A program made the position numbers and the translations under genes. From assembly GCA_945788655.1 (NCBI GenBank), contig CALZMV010000061.1, forward strand, positions 1-7,528: 7,528 nt of DNA. The letters run 5' to 3'. The notes below the pieces were generated by a model, which saw only the letters and a list, made by a program, of their open reading frames with translations, did not search any database and was not told the origin of the DNA. The DNA is from an uncultured Clostridia bacterium (lineage in GTDB: Bacteria; Bacillota; Clostridia; Peptostreptococcales; Anaerovoracaceae). Shown piece after piece: positions 6,615-7,528 of this stretch; within the stretch, counting starts at the first letter, position 1, and the number at the start of each line of letters is the position of its first letter.

Positions 6615-6639
6615 GGTGTTTTTTCGGTTTCGAAACGGT
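6614..6639. promoter_or_regulatory. Phased CGGT repeats and palindrome between divergent promoters
   Basis: CGGT occurs three times at 6614-6617, 6625-6628 and 6636-6639, exactly 11 bases apart, which places the copies on nearly the same face of the helix. A 10-bp perfect palindrome GTTTCGAAAC (6627-6636) sits between the second and third copies. The block lies precisely between the predicted gpr -35 and the -35 of the divergent XRE-Uma2 gene. This is the expected place for an operator, and the XRE domain of the neighbour is the natural candidate binder (inference). Confidence 0.4.
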
Positions 6640-6667
6640 TGTATTTTTATTTTGTCAATGATATAAT
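6639..6667 (+). promoter_or_regulatory. Predicted sigma-A promoter for the XRE-Uma2 gene
   Basis: TTGTAT (6639-6644) and a perfect TATAAT (6662-6667) are separated by 17 bases. The -35 matches only its first three consensus bases, so the promoter may be weak or need help. The start would fall near 6674, leaving a leader of about 20 nt before ATG 6694. Confidence 0.6.
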
Positions 6668-6693
6668 TGGTTTAGAAAAGGCAGGTGTTTAAA

Positions 6694-7476
6694 ATGACAA
6701 TCGATGAAATGAAAAAAGCTAAAAAGGAATTAGGATATTCAAACGCTATGGTAGCTGAACTTTCAGGGGTTCCAATAGGAACAGTTCAGAAGATTTTCAG
6801 CGGCGAGACGACGTCTCCCAGATACGCAACCCTTCAGGCGTTGGAACAGATTTTCATCAAATATGATGAAACCTCTTCTTCTACAATCCATGAAACGGCT
6901 TTGCCTTATCTGACAAAGAGTCAGGGAGAATATACTATTGAGGACTGCGATAATCTTCCCGATGATGTGAGGGTTGAGCTTATAGACGGAGTCATTTACT
7001 ATATGTCTGCTCCGACTGTGGCCCATCAGATGATTGCAGGATATATCTATGCACAGCTTTTTAATCACATTAAGGCTAACAAGGGAAACTGCACTGCAAT
7101 GATTTCACCTTTAAGTGTAGAGCTTAACAAGGACAATAAGACCAGCGTTCAGCCCGACGTCCTCATTGCCTGTGATAAAAGCATGGTTATTAAGCGATGT
7201 GTGTACGGAGCCCCGGACTTTGTACTTGAGGTTCTCTCCCCTTCTACTAAAAGCAAGGATATGGTTATCAAGCTTAACAAATATTTGTCTGCAGGAGTCA
7301 AGGAATACTGGATGATAGATCCCGACAAGAAACAGGTTCTTGTTTATAACTTTGACGAGAACCGGTTTGCTGAAGTCTATACCTTTGAAGATACCGTGCC
7401 TGTTGCTGTCCTTGGCAATAAATGCAGCATCGATTTTAAGGATTTGTACGAATATATAAGTTTTCTTTACGATTAG
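6694..7476 (+). CDS. XRE-type helix-turn-helix protein fused to a Uma2 (DUF820) nuclease-like domain
   Basis: A 260-residue two-domain protein. Residues about 5-56 form an XRE/Cro-like DNA-binding domain (SNAMVAELSGVPIGTVQKIFSG is the helix-turn-helix). After a Ser/Thr-rich linker, residues about 81-250 are a Uma2-family domain of the PD-(D/E)XK nuclease fold. It contains VELIDG (94-99), QPDVLIA (153-159), DFVLEVLSPST (175-185) and GVKEYWMIDP (201-210). Candidate active-site residues are Glu95, Asp155, Glu179 and a nearby Lys (189 or 193). All acidic positions are kept, so activity is possible, but no biological role is established for this family. ATG 6694 has AGGTG (6683-6687) six bases upstream; an in-frame GTG at 6685 lies inside that site and is less likely. 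It is divergent from gpr and may regulate its own promoter. Confidence 0.88.
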   Translation: MTIDEMKKAKKELGYSNAMVAELSGVPIGTVQKIFSGETTSPRYATLQALEQIFIKYDETSSSTIHETALPYLTKSQGEYTIEDCDNLPDDVRVELIDGVIYYMSAPTVAHQMIAGYIYAQLFNHIKANKGNCTAMISPLSVELNKDNKTSVQPDVLIACDKSMVIKRCVYGAPDFVLEVLSPSTKSKDMVIKLNKYLSAGVKEYWMIDPDKKQVLVYNFDENRFAEVYTFEDTVPVAVLGNKCSIDFKDLYEYISFLYD

Positions 7477-7495
7477 CCCTTTTTCTTTACGATTA
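7461..7495 (+). repeat. 15-bp tandem duplication spanning the XRE-Uma2 stop codon
   Basis: TTTTCTTTACGATTA occurs at 7461-7475 and again, identically, at 7481-7495, with five bases between. The first copy encodes the last residues (FLYD) and part of the TAG stop; the second is wholly outside the gene. The 20-base period is not a multiple of three. It looks like a recent local duplication. No hairpin terminator is visible in this stretch. Confidence 0.7.
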
Positions 7496-7499
7496 ACAC

Positions 7500-7528
7500 T
7501 TGCAAACAGAGGCATGTTCGTATATAAT
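7500..7528 (+). promoter_or_regulatory. Predicted sigma-A promoter for a gene beyond the right edge
   Basis: TTGCAA (7500-7505) and a perfect TATAAT (7523-7528) are separated by 17 bases. The -10 touches the window end, so the gene it would serve is not visible. It implies that a separate plus-strand transcript starts just to the right. Confidence 0.55.

Noticed and set aside
6685..6687. GTG start for the XRE-Uma2 gene
   Set aside because: The GTG forms part of the AGGTG ribosome binding site that serves ATG 6694; the AAGG upstream is only three bases away, too close.
7111..7515. 134-codon minus-strand frame opposite the Uma2 domain
   Set aside because: It overlaps the conserved Uma2 motifs antisense; the plus-strand protein has clear domains and start signals, this one has none.

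Overview
The window looks like a chromosomal segment of an endospore-forming, low-to-moderate GC Gram-positive bacterium of the class Clostridia. The evidence is two sporulation genes (gpr and spoIIP), strong AGGAGG-type ribosome binding sites, and the gene order gpr-spoIIP-lepA-hemW, which is common in Clostridia. I would not assign a genus from this sequence.

Layout. Positions 1-6544 are read entirely on the minus strand. In order of transcription they hold gpr (germination protease, 6544-5654), spoIIP (engulfment peptidoglycan hydrolase, 5628-4744), a GC-rich palindromic spacer (about 4684-4743), a 53-codon membrane-protein ORF (4663-4502) that standard gene callers may miss, lepA (elongation factor 4, 4463-2646), hemW (heme chaperone, 2625-1465) and glpK (glycerol kinase, 1437 to beyond the left edge, about 20 residues missing). 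Divergent from gpr, on the plus strand, is a gene for an XRE-type helix-turn-helix fused to a Uma2 (PD-(D/E)XK-like) domain (6694-7476). A well-formed promoter for a further plus-strand gene sits at the right edge.

How it seems to work. The minus-strand genes are closely spaced (20-40 nt, except about 80 nt after spoIIP), but promoter-like sequences suggest layered control. A sigma-G/F-like promoter lies before gpr, and a sigma-E-like promoter overlaps the 3' end of gpr just before spoIIP. A good sigma-A promoter overlaps the end of the small ORF just before lepA. This would place sporulation genes (gpr, spoIIP, perhaps the small ORF) and housekeeping genes (lepA, hemW, glpK) in one colinear string with separate switches. 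All promoters are read by eye and untested.

Most of the window is ordinary conserved chromosome. The parts most worth a second look are the small ORF between spoIIP and lepA, the GC-rich palindromic spacer before it, the XRE-Uma2 fusion with the phased repeats in its divergent promoter region, and glpK in the place after hemW where the hrcA-grpE-dnaK heat-shock genes often lie in Clostridia. I saw no CRISPR array, tRNA, rRNA, transposase or prophage gene.
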